6,026 nt of DNA, from the NCBI GenBank assembly GCA_900545835.1, contig URBB01000112.1, forward strand, positions 1 to 6,026, read 5' to 3'. The notes under the pieces are model-generated. The model saw only the letters and a list, made by a program, of their open reading frames with translations. It searched no databases and had not been told where the DNA came from. Position numbers and translations under genes: made by a program. Source of the stretch: an uncultured Collinsella sp. (GTDB lineage: Bacteria > Actinomycetota > Coriobacteriia > Coriobacteriales > Coriobacteriaceae). Below, in pieces: positions 5,729-6,026 of this stretch. The first letter of the stretch is position 1; each line of letters opens with the position of its first letter.

Positions 5729-5734
5729 GAGGAG
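5729..5734 (+). promoter_or_regulatory. Ribosome binding site that decides the radical SAM start
   Basis: GAGGAG is 3 nt from the ATG at 5738, too close to serve it, and 9 nt from the in-frame ATG at 5744. The site therefore favours 5744. Confidence 0.7.
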
Positions 5735-5743
5735 CATATGCCT

Positions 5744-6026
5744 ATGTCTACGTTTTTGAATGCCAGCCCCATCTTTGGGCCCGTTCGCAGCCGTCGTCTG
5801 GGCCTTTCGCTCGGTGTCAACATGATGCCGGCGAGCGGTAAGATCTGCACGTTCGACTGCATTTACTGCGAAAACGGCCTCAACGCCGAGCGCCCCTGCC
5901 ATGAGCCGTACAACACAGCTGCCGTGGTACTCGACGCGCTCGAGGCAAAGCTGCGCGAGATGGCAGCCGAGGGCGAGCTGCCCGATGTAATCACGTTTGC
6001 CGGCAACGGCGAGCCCACCGCCGCAC
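5744..6026 (+). CDS. Radical SAM protein, COG0731-like, 5' part (runs off the window)
   Basis: The first 94 residues of a radical SAM enzyme are visible, with no stop before the window end. CxxxCxxC is present as Cys35, Cys39 and Cys42 (CTFDCIYC), which ligates the 4Fe-4S cluster that cleaves S-adenosylmethionine. It is preceded by SPIFGPVRSRRLGLSLGVN (8-26), the hallmark N-terminus of the COG0731 family, and followed by FAGNGEPT (85-92), corresponding to the SAM-binding GGEP-type motif. COG0731 contains wyosine-type tRNA-modifying enzymes and many uncharacterised bacterial members; this short form resembles the uncharacterised bacterial group. ATG 5744 is chosen over 5738 by the GAGGAG spacing. 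The frame also stays open upstream, with an in-frame ATG at 5630, but the conserved family start and the ribosome site argue against it. Function beyond radical SAM chemistry is not known. Confidence 0.9.
   Translation, partial: MSTFLNASPIFGPVRSRRLGLSLGVNMMPASGKICTFDCIYCENGLNAERPCHEPYNTAAVVLDALEAKLREMAAEGELPDVITFAGNGEPTAA

Noticed and set aside
5609..5902. 97-codon minus-strand frame over the radical SAM gene start
   Set aside because: It overlaps the clear CxxxCxxC-containing gene on the plus strand and has no ribosome site or known motif.

Overview
The window looks like ordinary chromosome from a high-GC anaerobic gut actinobacterium. Protein style and G/C-ending codons suggest Coriobacteriia, perhaps Collinsella; this is inference from memory, not a database match. 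The first 48 bases are not genomic. They are the end of an Illumina P7 primer, an 8-base index and the Nextera read-2 transposon end, so the window begins at a contig edge with untrimmed adapter.

Layout. (1) 50-1243, plus strand: the 3' part of a polar amino acid ABC transporter permease and its ATPase, of the glutamine/glutamate type. (2) 1331-2140, plus strand: a class I glutamine-amidotransferase-like hydrolase of the peptidase C26 (PuuD, gamma-glutamyl-GABA hydrolase) family. It may be functionally linked to the transporter through gamma-glutamyl or amino acid catabolism. (3) 2160-2204: a strong bidirectional terminator between convergent units. (4) 4509-2248, minus strand: a two-gene signalling operon encoding a 626-residue protein (N-terminal region, degenerate GGDEF, internal REC, HD-GYP phosphodiesterase), then 24 nt later a small Hpt phosphotransfer protein. 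(5) 5518-4721, minus strand: an alpha/beta hydrolase of unknown substrate. (6) 5744 to the window end, plus strand: the 5' part of a radical SAM protein of the COG0731 type, divergent from the hydrolase.

How the parts work together. The permease and ATPase form one importer whose substrate-binding protein and remaining permease sequence lie off the left edge. The signalling pair suggests a phosphorelay into c-di-GMP turnover: the Hpt histidine could exchange phosphate with the REC aspartate, which sits between a probably non-cyclising GGDEF domain that keeps a c-di-GMP I-site and an apparently intact HD-GYP phosphodiesterase. No histidine kinase is present in the window.

No mobile element, CRISPR array, tRNA or rRNA was seen. 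I found no clearly new system. The most distinctive locus is the GGDEF*-REC-HD-GYP/Hpt pair. Several inverted repeats in the two intergenic regions around the hydrolase have no assigned role.
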